NCBI GenBank assembly: GCA_947462335.1
Contig: OX381714.1
Location: 21,300,618 to 21,364,617, forward strand
Origin: Harmothoe impar
Lineage: Eukaryota > Annelida > Polychaeta > Phyllodocida > Polynoidae
DNA length: 64,000 bases
Direction: 5' to 3'
Shown: in pieces, positions 53,155-64,000 of the stretch
Layout: every line of letters begins with the position of its first letter
Numbering within the stretch: the first letter of the stretch is position 1
The notes under the pieces: generated by a model
What the model saw: only the letters and a program-made list of their open reading frames with translations
The model's database searches: none
What the model was told of the DNA's origin: nothing
Program-made: the position numbers and the translations under genes

Positions 53155-53801
53155 AGGGGTGCCTCCACCAAAGACCGTCCATCCGTCCGTCCATAAAATC
53201 CGTCCAAAAAAGCAGTTTTAGACCACAAACTGGACGGATTTGATGGACGGATGGACCAAAAGCACTTCCACCAAGGTCCGTCCGTCCATCTGTCCATCAA
53301 ATCCGTCCAGTTTGTGGTCTAAAAATGGACGGATTGGTGGACGGATTGATGGACAGAATCCGTCCGGCCAATCCGTCCATCAATCCGACCAGTTTTTTAC
53401 CAATCCGTCCAGTTTTTTACCTCAAACTGGACGGATTGATGGACGGATTGATGGACAGAATGGACGGACGGGAATATCAAAAAGTTTTGATATTTCCGTC
53501 CGTCCATTTTTCTACAGAATCCGTCCATTTTTTGGTCATTTTGGGTCATCTGTGATGGACGGAATGGACGGATTGATGGACGGATTGATGGACGGAATCC
53601 GTCCGGCCATTCCGTCCATAAATCCGTCCAGTTTTTGACCAAAAACTGGACGAATTTGATGGACGGATGGACGGACGGACCTTGGTGGAAATACTTTTGG
53701 TCCATCCGTCCATCAAATCCGTCCAGTTTTTGTTCAAAAACTGCTTTTTTGGACGGATTTTATGGACGGACGGATGGACGGTCTTTGGTGGAGGAACCCC
53801 T
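53155..53801. mobile_element. 647-bp Harbinger-like palindromic MITE
   Basis: The whole element is close to one long inverted repeat with its axis near 53,480 (ATATCAAAAAGTTTTGATAT). Ends are AGGGGTGCCTCCACC and the complement of AGGGGTTCCTCCACC. The direct repeat TTA flanks it at 53,152-53,154 and 53,802-53,804, the TWA duplication of PIF/Harbinger. The body is filled with GGACGGA/TCCGTCC words on both strands and contains smaller internal palindromes (about 53,214-53,328 and 53,630-53,740). The Asp/Gly/Trp or Pro/Ser/Arg-rich frames across it are translations of these repeats, not genes. Confidence 0.85.
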
Positions 53802-53804
53802 TTA

Positions 53805-54540
53805 GTGTGTGTAAGTGAATGGGATGGTGGCCTCGCATTGACTGCCGCCGGGTAAATTAGATGGTGAATAAACCCAGGAGGAGGTAATAACATTAGCCAC
53901 TGCTGATTTATACAGCAAGGTGCGGAGAGGGCCCCGGCAGTCTTCGACACCCGGCCTCACAACCTGGCCTGCTATCTCTTAACATCTTCAAGTGTCGCAA
54001 AGTGCTTTAATGTGCTGTGTCGCTTTAATGCTCCAGCGAGGTGCTCGAAAACACTCCGTGTCGTATGCTTGATAACGCACCGGAATCAGCAAATGGAAAA
54101 TGGGCTTAAAGTCCCCTTGAATCTCTAAAGTAGCTATGGCCACGTTTTTCTGTGCCCTTCTCATATTTAGGGCCGTGTGAATTGAGTTAACCAATCCAGG
54201 ACAAGTAGAATATCAAATATATCAGTCTATATTGTAGCTGTATAATGATATATAGAAGCTGAGAATGTACACCAAGAAGCAGTGGCTGCAGTCTTGTGGC
54301 TATTATAAAACTATGGACCATAATACACTTAAATTCTTGTAACCTTCAGATTTTATTTAGAATGTTCTGTCTACTAATTCTTAAAAAGTCTGTAACACTT
54401 CTGTCCAAGTCGGTTTGATTTGTCCCGCCCTAGTGAATATATAATTTCCCCCTTTATGTCAATTACCTATTTTTTAATTTTTTAATTGCCTGTGTCACGC
54501 CTGTCTATACCGGGTAGGTCGATCTGTGTTGTCTATGTCA
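53805..54540. other. Gene-free stretch, nothing recognised
   Basis: A short GC-richer part (53,830-54,100) has small open frames without family resemblance or paired splice sites. Confidence 0.45.
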
Positions 54541-54725
54541 ATTTATTCATTATTATGGGTATCAACCCATGAAATCGACATGGCGACATGCCTATTTCTT
54601 AAAATCGCCATGGCGACAAGGCGATTTCTTAAAATCGACATGGGACATGGCCATTTGAGTGACATGTGACATGGCCATTCCTTAAAATCGACATGTGACA
54701 TGGGGCTTAGTGACATGAATAAAAA
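54541..54725 (+). repeat. Degenerate tandem repeat (TTAAAATCGACATGG)
   Basis: About four imperfect units, each combining TTCTTAAAATCG(A/C)CATGG with a GACATGG(C) segment; unit length varies around 35-45 bp. Confidence 0.75.
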
Positions 54726-55087
54726 TATTCTCATTTAGTGTAAAGTACACTACCCAATTCTTTCTTCAAATTCCGTCCTTGTCGGTAGCCAAATTTAATT
54801 ATTGTCATAATAAAGTTCATGCATCAGTCTATAGAAATCTAATATGGCCGTGGTAGAGGGTAAATAGGTCATGTCCCATGTATTCACAAAGAAAAATATA
54901 CAGCAGTCCAACATTATAGCACTCCAATGCACTATATGGATATATATCTAAAACTGGACATCGACATCCATGTAATAGAATCCTTCTAGCAGAAAGCTAT
55001 ATTTAGTAGAAGTAGAAATCCATAAATATCTATATGAAGGAGAACACCATGTTCATGCCTACGAATATGTCTGTGTGTATGTTCATT
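54726..55087. other. Gene-free stretch, nothing recognised
   Basis: AT-rich interval between two tandem arrays. Confidence 0.45.
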
Positions 55088-55900
55088 TCAAAATTCAAGA
55101 TTGCAACCATTCATTGAATGCCACCATACTTTCAATGTAATCTCGAATTGCAGTTGCAGTAATTTGATACTAATAAAAAAAATTCTATTCTATTTTTCTT
55201 TCATGAACATTTGGCACCCCATAGGTTTAGGATGGCCACCATTCATTGAATGCCACAATGCTTTAAATGTAATCTTGAAATGTAGTTGCATTAATTTTAT
55301 ACTGTTAAAAAAATCCAATTTAGTTGTTTTTTTCGTGAAGAGTTGGCACCCCATAGGTTCAAGATGGCCACCAGTCATTGAATGCTATAATGCTTAAATG
55401 CAATCTTGAATTGCAGTTGAATTAATTTGATTAAAAAAAAACAACACTTTCCTTTTTTTCTTTCATGAACAGTTGGCACCCCATACATTCAAGATGGTTA
55501 CCAGTCATTGCATGCCACAATGCTTTAAGTGCAATCACGAATTGTAGTTGCATTAATCTGATACTAATAAAAAAAACTAATTCTATTATTTTTTTAAATT
55601 CATGAACAGTTGGCACCCCATATATCTAAGATGACTACCATTCATTGAATGCCCCGATGCTTGAAATGCAATCTTGAATTGTAGTTGCATCAATTTAATG
55701 CTAATAAAAAACAAATTCTCATCGATTTTTCTTTTATGAATAGTTGGCACCCCATAAGGTGGCTACCATTCATATTAATGCAAATACAATGCGTTAAGTG
55801 CTATCATGAATTGTAGTTACAATTAATCTGATCTACAAAAAAAAAAAAAATTCTATTTGATTTTTCTTTCATGAACAGTTGGCACCCCATAAATTGAAAA
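55088..55900 (+). repeat. Tandem array of about 130-137-bp units
   Basis: The word TTGGCACCCC occurs at 55,211, 55,343, 55,473, 55,610, 55,744 and 55,879, i.e. intervals of 130-137 bp. Each unit contains CAAGATGGCCACCATTCATT-like sequence, GAATTG(C/T)AGTTGCATTAAT and an A-run of variable length, which accounts for the length differences. About six units, clearly diverged from each other, so the array is old. Confidence 0.9.
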
Positions 55901-56625
55901 TGCACCCAGCACCCAGGTCAACGGCTATATACGGACAAGTGTACCTCCCCTGCCTGTTCTCCTTCAATGCAGAGTGAAGAGGGTGGGAGGGGGTGACCAT
56001 CAACAGTGCATAAACACTTTGATTGGATGACAATGCAGTTTTTATATTACAACCCTAAATTTGTGCAACAAAAATCATCAAGAAATACTAAGTATTTTTT
56101 CCAAAGAATAGCTTTTCTAGAATGGCTCGATACTCAGAAATCCTACTGCGAATAAAAAAAAGTCAAATTCTGATTCTAAACACCTGAAAAGTGAGAAATG
56201 CTGGCGTTCACGGTTTATGTAGGAAATGTACTAAAAACACCAAAAATATGCATTAAAACCCTGATTTTCTCAAAAACTGTTCAGTAGGATTTTTTCTAAC
56301 TGAGGTTGCAGTGTTTTCTACCCTCATATTACACATTGGCATAGAGAATATATTGGCACCTAGTCAGGATTTTGCCCTAGAAGCAATCTGTGAGGCAAAA
56401 AACAGCCAAAATGAGCCACTGGTCTGAAGTATAAAACTGGGCATCGATCACTATAGAGCTACAAAGAGAGAGAATCGATGTCCAGTAACAAGAATAGAGT
56501 TATAGAGAGATGTTGACCAATCTTGCAAAGGTCACCCCAACACGAATCTAAACAACTAGCCTTACTGTATACGTGCTACCCCACAACCAATCAGATTTCC
56601 GCTTACACTGGACACCATCAACAGT
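55901..56625. other. Gene-free stretch, nothing recognised
   Basis: AT-rich. No gene or repeat supported. Confidence 0.45.
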
Positions 56626-56633
56626 CGGCAGAT

Positions 56634-57039
56634 CCCGGGGGGCCACTCCCTATCTTTTCTACAGTCACTATGTGCGAACATCACCCTAAATTTGGTACCC
56701 TTATCAAGGGGCGAAATTTTTAAAAAGCATACCCTTTTCAAGGTAAACTTACCAGAAAAACGGACCCTAATCACAAATGACCCTGAAAAATATACCCTAA
56801 TGACGGGGTGACCCTGAGAAAATATCTGAATCAAGGGTGACTAAGGAAAATAAAGTAAAAAATACCTCTTTAAAGGCCATGAAGGTCTGAAAATGTACCC
56901 CTCTCTCCCCAAATTTGCTTAAAAAGCACCCCTTATCAAGGACCCTCGCGGGTCCGTGCCTAGGACCCAAAAACAGACCCTTTCCCTTGGAATCATGTTC
57001 ACACATGGTCAGTAATGCTGAGGGAGTGGCCCCCCCGGG
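56634..57039 (-). mobile_element. hAT-like MITE, copy B
   Basis: 406 bp with inverted ends CCCGGGGGGCCACTCCC and GGGAGTGGCCCCCCCGGG. A perfect 8-bp direct repeat, CGGCAGAT, flanks it (56,626-56,633 and 57,040-57,047), the hAT signature. The interior is the inverted counterpart of copy A (4,663-5,188), but about 120 bp shorter. No transposase. Confidence 0.85.
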
Positions 57040-57047
57040 CGGCAGAT

Positions 57048-59011
57048 GCAGTGGAATAGTACCAGAACCGGAAATGATGTCAGTTCTGACCACCACCCCT
57101 GCACCTAGACCGGAAGTAGTGAGATAGAAAAGGAGGAGTAGGCTTGGAGGGGGGGGGGGACCTGAACCTGAGAAAGACGTGCTGGGCGGCCCGCTGATGG
57201 GAATGGCCTTAAAGGTCAAGGTCGTGTGTCTGATTGGGGCATGCGTGTTGGGAGGGACAGGAAGTGGCTATAGCTGCGCTACCTAGCGGAAGGTCAGGGA
57301 AGTAAGGAGAGAGATAAGAGTAGGTACTTACCCCCCATCACCCCTACAAGATACTCCCCGACATACACAGACAAGACAACGGTCACAACCACAGCCTGAC
57401 ATGGGACTGCTTAGGCCAATGGAATGGCCTTCTCCCACCTCCATCTGATAACTTGGGACATACTGTCAGACTAGAACACCATACAAAATAATAAGGAGGA
57501 ATTGTGGATATATTCTCAAATAGAATCTGGACCCGTGAGTCCCCTCCCCCCCCCCCCCAACATGTATGCCTATACACTGTTGGTATTTGGACACTGTTAC
57601 ACACCACTGATGGACATCCATTACATCCGGAGGATCCCGATTACATCAAACCTGGACAAATACTAGACAAGCATCTATCACAATAGTTATCGCAACAGTG
57701 AAGTGTCAATTACCTTTTTTTAAATACCTATGTCACCCTTGTCGGGGGTGCAGAGGGGTCCCCCCCCCCACCCCTGAGGTCGGAAAGTCGCCAAAATTAA
57801 GAGGTACAGGTTGTAAAGTCGCTTTTTGGACCCTTAGATCTATTGTCAATTTTGTTTAAAAGTAGCCAGGTCGCTTATATTACTGCCTTAGGTCAGAAAA
57901 GAGTTTTTAGTGAGTGGTGCCAAGTGGAGCTCTGTCAGGGGGCAGTGAAAATCGGGTCACAGAAGCGCGGACCTTAGTGGGCGCTACCACTGGGTAATGC
58001 AACTCCCTACAAAAGTCTAGAACGTGATCTGCTCCTCGAAAACAGAGCAGCTTGTGACCACGTGGTACCATTCTCCTTACCCTGAACCCAGCAGCCCTTT
58101 ACCTCGTTCTGCACCACCTGTACTCCTTCTCACCCCCCCCCCCCCCGCCCGGCACTATAGCTAGGGAGTTGGATAAGCTGTAGAACTGCTGCCGCTGCGG
58201 TCCTCGCGTTTCTGTGACCCAATTTTCAGCCTGCCTAGAAGTGGCCTTTCTGGTACTCTACTTTAAAAATACCTTCATGACCTCAATGTTTGGCCTATAA
58301 AAACGGCTAGCCCCTCATTTTAATCACAGCAGCATGGCGGTCAGTATGGATACAGATATGAAGGGAGGAAGATAAGAATCTTTGATTGGTGTGGAAGATA
58401 ATATTATGGTGACCTAAATCAGATGAAAAAATGACCAATGAATATAGACTGTATAAGTATGGTAGCATTGGGAACTTGGTAATTGTGTTATGAATGACAT
58501 ATGTGAAATCCAGGTATTTCTGGCCATGCCTAATGTTGCCTAGATCCATGTTACCCTGACCTGTGTGGTACTGTCCCAGGCAGCCCCTGCTCAGCTACTG
58601 CCTACTGCTACTGGTCCTGTGGGTGAGAGCCACCTCTGCCTATATCACAGAAATGCATTCAGCCTAAGCACTGCCTGAATAGCCCCCAAGGTTTGGTACG
58701 TTCATCATGATTTCTCCGGACCTATGAGAGATAGGAAGATGATTCAAACAGACCTGAAAAGCTATCACAATGCTCGATATGGCTATACAAGATTTTTTCT
58801 TTTTTACTCAAAATTAAATTTTTATCCAACTCCCTACTATAGCCCTACGCCGCCCCCTGAACATTACAACCCGACCAGGACCGGCACAGCCTCCAATAAT
58901 AGGCACTTCGATATTCCAAGATAGGAAAACCATCAACAACTGGAAGCAGATCCTTTAAAACCTGGTTACAACGAGGTACCTTCAGCCACAATAATTACCC
59001 CTTGTAAGCAA
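57048..59011. other. Gene-free stretch with homopolymer runs
   Basis: Poly-G at about 57,150 and poly-C at about 57,547, 57,761 and 58,135. A GC-richer segment at 57,900-58,210 lacks ORF support. No gene recognised. Confidence 0.45.
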
Positions 59012-59173
59012 CACTGTAAATAGTTAGTGTAGGTTCATAGTAGAATCGACTGTAGATCTACAGTAGAATCTACAAGATTTACAGTAGATTCTACTGTTTA
59101 CCTACAAAAAAGCGTACACCTACAGTAGGACCTACTGTACGCCTACAAAATTGGCAACCAACTTTTTACAGTG
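59012..59173. mobile_element. 162-bp palindromic MITE (CACTGTAAA ends)
   Basis: Begins CACTGTAAA and ends TTTTTACAGTG. The interior consists of tandem palindromic words such as CTACAGTAGAATCTAC and CCTACAGTAGGACCTACTG on both strands. No clear target duplication. Confidence 0.55.
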
Positions 59174-61560
59174 AAGTGCTCGTTGTAATTTGTAACAGAG
59201 ATGAGCATAGAACCTTGTCCAAGAAGGGGAGCTACAGACCTGTGTAGGGTGTTTACCTGTGGTACTATTTTGTTTATAGGGGCCGCGAAAAGGGCCGTTT
59301 ATGTATTCCACTTCAGTATTTTCCCATTTTTCTTGTAGGAAATAAATGGAATCTCGGAAATATTATGACACCCCATGAAAGCCAAGACTTTGGGCTCTCC
59401 GATCATGCTTTGGATACCTGAATATTGCAGCTGTTATGAGCATAAATATCACTTTTCTAAGCATAACCTCTCACACAGCAGTTGCTGCGCTGAGTAGGTA
59501 TATTTGTGGAGTTCTCTGAGTTGGACATATCTTCTGTCATCCTAAATCCGCGCCCTATGATATTGAAATAATCCTGGTGGTGTAGGGGAGACTTTGCCCT
59601 ACATCTGGGTGTTAGCTCCAATTTTCTATCATTATTCTAAGTGTATCTGCTCATGGAAAGTAGAATTGAGCAGCTCGGATTAGCATGAAAAATCCGGATA
59701 ATCATAACAGAGGTAGGCATATCTTAAAACTCTATTTTTATCTCTCAGAAAGCTATTGCATGTTAGAGTGTATCTCCAGTGGTTACCAGTGGATATTAGG
59801 TTATATTTGGGCATATCCCTTGCTAAATAATAGATTCCCTAGGTGTAGGGGGTAATAGAATATTTACAAAGCTCATAAATAGCAATATACATCTATCTAC
59901 CTATTGTGTCATGTCATGGCTTTAATATCCTTTTGGAATTTCTATTCTACATTGAATATTATAGACATGATTGACCTTTAACGTGCACCAAGTGAAAGAG
60001 AGAAATTGCCTTGTCCACAGTCCCTAGTGCTATAGGGCTCCTTGGGGTTAGGCCATGGGTGCGGCCATGTCCAACCCCCAGTGCTTCCTTTGGTTGCCTC
60101 TAGATGGGGCCTAAGTCAGGATAGTGATTGCTTCAGTCTGTGTTACCCTGAAGACATGTGAATAGCATTGGCCCTCAGTAACTAGGCCTACTCACTGAAG
60201 GGCTAATTCCTGGGAACCACTTCAGGCAGAAGCAATAGTGGCCTGCCCTGTGATGTCATAACCCCCGGTTAGCTGCCCTACCTAGTGACCAAGGGCCTGT
60301 ACTGAAGGTTCTCAACTTAGCACAGGTGGTGCTGCTATCAACGGCCAGGTGCCCTATAGTAGGCCTGCAGGTACTCACCCCAGCTCTGGTCAGCCGTGAC
60401 CACTTTTCTCACCCAAAGCCTATGGGGAGAGTTTCACAAAATATCTCAAGACTTTGGCTCACGTTCTGCCTAATACAGCTGGATCTAAAGCAGATATCAA
60501 CGTATAGTCTTTTGGCATTGTATTCCAAACATGTTCCCCTTTTTGGGGATAGGTCTCACATTTTTGTAGATATATTATTTCAATTTAGGGGTAAACACCC
60601 TAACCTGTGAGAGGCAGGGGACACTGGGAGGTCGCGGGGGGGGGGGGGGGGGCAGGGTGCTATGTGAGAGCCTACCCCGCCTCCCTCCTTTGATATGACC
60701 GGCACAGGTGTGTAGGTACGGCTACGGGCCTGTGAGGGGGCAGGGGGCTATGTGAGGGTCTCCCCGCAAACCGGTGGCCGGTGCAGCTGTGCAGGTACAA
60801 ACCTGCCACAGTGTGAGGGGGAGGTTGGGGCCACAAGGCTGCAGGTCCGGACCTGTGGTCAGGGAGTGGTCAGGGGCCAATTACAAAAATATGTAACTCA
60901 TGTTTCTAATTGAAGTTATGAATGAACATTTTTTGATGCAACAATCAGCTCGTAATAATGAAGTTTAGGCAAAACATAGCTCGTTATAACAAAGTTTCTT
61001 TACTGAAGAAATGTATAGGAGAACAGGCCATGACAAAAATGCTCTTTATATAAAAGTGCCCGTTATATTCATGTTCGTTGTAGCCAAGTTTTAATGTATG
61101 TCAAGATATATAGATGCGGGCCCCATGGCTACGTGGTCATTTGCGGGTTGGCATGATGCAGCACGGTGTACATCACTGCCTATCCTGAGCCACCCTGGAT
61201 GTAGCACGCACCGCGGTCGCTCTTCAATCACGCCGTCCTACAGTGTAATCACTGCCGCACTGCTACTAGTATTACTAATAGTAATGAGTACTTAGTATGT
61301 TACTTTAAAGGGGCATTGGCACATGATTATGACAGTTACATATGGAAAATTATCTGGCTGCTACTGGTTAAGTGTTCAAGCAGGTTAAACTATGATTTGT
61401 AGCCTACAAACATTATGATTACGTCATGTTATACTTAAAATGCATTTTGTATCCATCAGAAAGCACTACGGTGTATCACTCTAAGCTACGTTTTGTATTT
61501 ACTGTAAGATGATGAGTTACGTCTATTATGTCCATGTTTGGACTCCCAAAGAAACCATGT
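59174..61560. other. Gene-free stretch, nothing recognised
   Basis: Includes a poly-G run (about 60,637-60,652) followed by GC-rich, GTGAGGGGG-containing degenerate repeats to about 60,870. No gene. Confidence 0.45.
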
Positions 61561-61569
61561 GGATTTCCC

Positions 61570-61679
61570 TTTAAAAGCGCAGGTCTCGGTACCACTCTAG
61601 TGGCAGTCGGAGTGGAGCCGGGACAGGTACTCAGCCCTATGTATAGGGGCGCTGGGGTAGGGACTCAAGAATCCGCTAG
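61570..61679 (+). promoter_or_regulatory. Candidate TATA promoter and first exon
   Basis: TTTAAAAG at 61,570-61,577 could serve as a TATA box. A GC-rich block of about 80 bp follows and ends in a strong donor, GCTAG|GTGAGTACC, at 61,679/61,680. The arrangement fits a short non-coding first exon reading right, but no downstream exon is identifiable within the window. Confidence 0.25.
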
Positions 61680-61680
61680 G

Positions 61681-63209
61681 TGAGTACCTGTACACAGTGC
61701 ACACAGCAGTAGAGTATTTTGGTGCAGCTGTGTGACATTTTAACTGTTACTTTTAGGTTATCACCCAGAAATGCAGTCAAGAGAAAGGCCTATCCAGCCA
61801 TTCCTATAATAAGTGACTGCAGCTAAGAGAAGTTGCCAATTTTATTTTTAGATAAAATAGATTATATCAAAACCCTATGAAGTTATGAATGCTTTTGGAT
61901 GCTTTTAGGTTTGTGATCTCATCCAATATGTTGTTATATCATGTTAAAACATGGAAGCGATCAGAGGATGCTCTCGCCTGTTCCTAGACCATAACAATAT
62001 AATAGTTATGATTGGGTCATTAAGACAATTGGTTTACTCTATACTATAGTATAATGGGTGATCATGTTGAGAGGGCCTGTCAATCATGGCCCAGTCTGGC
62101 TAGTACTTCAAATGCCCTCCAACCCCTACATAACTACCTCCCACATACCCCACTCACCTGGCAGACCCTGTCACCCTCCCCCACAGGTTCACCGGGACTC
62201 CAAAGCTGGATAACAAATATGCGTGTAGCTGGATGCATTATCAACCAATGAGATAATTCCCTGGCCTTCACTGCGGAATTTTTAGGGTGCATTATGTAAC
62301 AGCTGGTACCCATGTGTCCACTGTTATCAGTGCTTGTCTCGCCAGTACCAGATCAAGCAATGGATGCGCCCACAGGACGACCAGCCTGACCCCTATAGTA
62401 ATGAACATATATTACACATAGAACATTACCATGGCTGTTTCCTATTATCGTAACATACTTTGTTTAAGCTGACCCCTCAGATGAGCTGTCGCCTGCCCTG
62501 CCCCTGCCAGTTTTAGATATATCCATGAGCCAAATTCGAACAATTATTCACGTAAAAAATTGTGGTTGAATGAACGTCATGACATGGGAAGCTGTAAGAC
62601 CTCTCTGAGAAGCCAACCTTTGGGGGAAGCCTGATTCGGCTTATTTCATTGTCTTAAAGTGGGTGGTTCGCTTATCAGGACTTCCTTTTTGGTCATTGTA
62701 GTTAAAAACTATTTAAAGGTAGGCATATCAGAGGGGGTTGAACCAAATTTAAACAATGAAATCATTTCTTAATGGTGAGGTATGAGTTTACAAGTGGTGG
62801 AAGCTTACCTGCCTGAGATATGTATGAGTTTGTCACCAGGGCTGCATCCATGCATCATGAGAAAAGGCACAGCACATTAAAGCACTCTGCAGCCCTTAAA
62901 GGGCTAACACTACATTCTGATGTCCTGTACAGTGGCCATGACTATTGTATTCGACATAATAAGGCCAAAAAGAAAGGTATGTTTCAGGTAACATGGGAAG
63001 AAAATGTAAGGTCAGTAGGTCGAAACATGAAAGTACCAGTCAACCTCTCTGAAGACCCTAAAGTTGACCAAAATGTGTAAAAATATGAAAATTTCTTCAA
63101 AATTGCATAAAAAAAATAGGGTCGACCCTGTTTCGATAGGTTCGGTCGGGTGACTTGAAACAAACTGTTCAGTCTATACGGAAAGTTTTTCACCTTGCAG
63201 GACATTCGG
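61681..63209. other. Gene-free stretch
   Basis: Near 62,840-62,910 there is a single monomer related to the 70-bp satellite (ATGCATCATGAG..CCTTAAAGGGCTA). Otherwise nothing recognised. Confidence 0.45.
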
Positions 63210-63316
63210 CCAGTGGGCACAGAACATTGAATCAACATTGATAAATGGTTGTCAATGTTGATTCAATGTTAATTCAACATCAATTCAACGTTGAACTGAA
63301 TTTTGTGCCCACTGGG
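63210..63316. mobile_element. 107-bp palindromic MITE (CCAGTGGGCAC ends), copy 2
   Basis: Ends CCAGTGGGCACAGAAC and GTGCCCACTGGG. Its reverse complement aligns over the full length with 49,934-50,041, including the central GACAACCATTT block. Confidence 0.75.
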
Positions 63317-64000
63317 CAGTCCTCCAGATTTGTAATTCTGCAGGCCCGGCTAAATGTTTGCAGGCCCGGATACCCTGGGGAAATGTTTGTATCAATAAAT
63401 GTAGTATAAGGCAAGAATTTAGATAGGAAATGATGTTAAATAGAGGTCACTGGTATAGTTAAATCAATTTAATAACCAAAATTTGTAAAATTTTGTGTTT
63501 TTTGTACATCATATTCAGGCTTTCTAGTTTACTCTCTAAAAACCTTAATAATGGTCCAATTCACACGCCATAAAAACTGGCATGTAGTCAACGATGAGGG
63601 CCAGCCATTGGGTCTGGCAGAGACAGACTTTCTGCCGGACCGGCAGGCTTTTAGCCGGCTATAGCCGGTGTCCGGCAGGATTTCGTATAGACTGCAAACC
63701 TTTTCTTTTGGCGCAAGTGCACAGTGTGCTCAGTAAATCATTAAAGACACATTTCTAGTATGAGTTGTAAATAGTTTAATTAGGCTCAAAACTTGACACA
63801 TTTTCGGTAGTTTAGCATTAAACAGTTTAGCATTATAATTTAGTTAGATGTCACGGTAGAGTCCACTGCTTCTCACATGAAGTCCATAGTTGGTCAATGA
63901 TACCTGGGGTGGCAAGGTGCACACTGTACCACTTGCCCTTACCTGGGCAGCCTTTATTGCGTGGCAGTCCAACCTGGTTAGCTTCTATGGTAAATCCTGG
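63317..64000. other. Gene-free stretch to window end
   Basis: A GC-rich block at about 63,610-63,680 has overlapping CCGGC/GCCGG words (for example GCCGGCTATAGCCGG) and is probably part of a small inverted-repeat element. No gene. Confidence 0.45.

Noticed and set aside
53022..53950. Several long overlapping ORFs on both strands around 53 kb
   Set aside because: They translate the GGACGGA/TCCGTCC palindromic MITE and are low-complexity in every frame.

Overview
The window is eukaryotic, from an invertebrate animal genome. Genes are sparse and intronic, non-coding DNA is rich in diverged repeats, and there are DNA transposons of at least two superfamilies, LINE tails and one complete LTR retrotransposon. 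The mixture (FkbM-type membrane methyltransferase, a gag-like ORF with CCCH and CCHC fingers, hAT and Harbinger-like MITEs) suggests a marine deuterostome such as a lancelet or a relative. That assignment is inference; nothing in the sequence proves the species.

Layout. 1-16.1 kb is non-coding and repeat-built. It holds diverged dispersed repeats, a hAT-like MITE, a long hairpin and several satellites. It also holds a possible three-exon non-coding transcript near 14.0-14.5 kb. 17.3-18.9 kb carries an intact orphan gag-like ORF (528 aa). 19.9-23.4 kb is a nest of foldback and TIR elements ending in a LINE tail. 24.1-25.1 kb (minus) is the only convincing host gene, an FkbM-family type II membrane methyltransferase whose 3' flank also holds a degraded LINE tail.

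26,221-38,890 (minus) is a 12.67-kb Ty3/gypsy-type LTR retrotransposon. Its two 439-bp LTRs look identical, it is flanked by a 4-bp TSD (CCTG), and its primer-binding site matches tRNA-His. Reading along its own strand it encodes a coiled-coil gag part, a second gag part ending in a CCHC knuckle, pol in the -1 frame behind a GGGAAAC slippery site plus hairpin, and then a large 1134-codon ORF where an env would sit. That last ORF is not an envelope. It is a Lys/Pro-rich protein with two C2H2-like fingers and a C-terminal coiled coil, preceded by a CpG-rich stretch with CCAAT, NRF1-like and YY1-like motifs. This element is the best candidate here for something undescribed.

38.9-64 kb is again non-coding and repeat-built. 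It contains a minisatellite split by a TIR element, a 70-bp satellite, a hAT-type MITE with a G20 core, and a diverged direct copy (about 43.6-52.4 kb) of the 6.6-16 kb region. Further on are a 647-bp Harbinger-like palindrome, a roughly 132-bp tandem array, the second hAT-like MITE and smaller palindromic MITEs. A few splice-bounded open stretches (about 40.7-41.1, 52.6-53.1 and 61.6 kb) may be exons of unrecognised genes and are given at low confidence.
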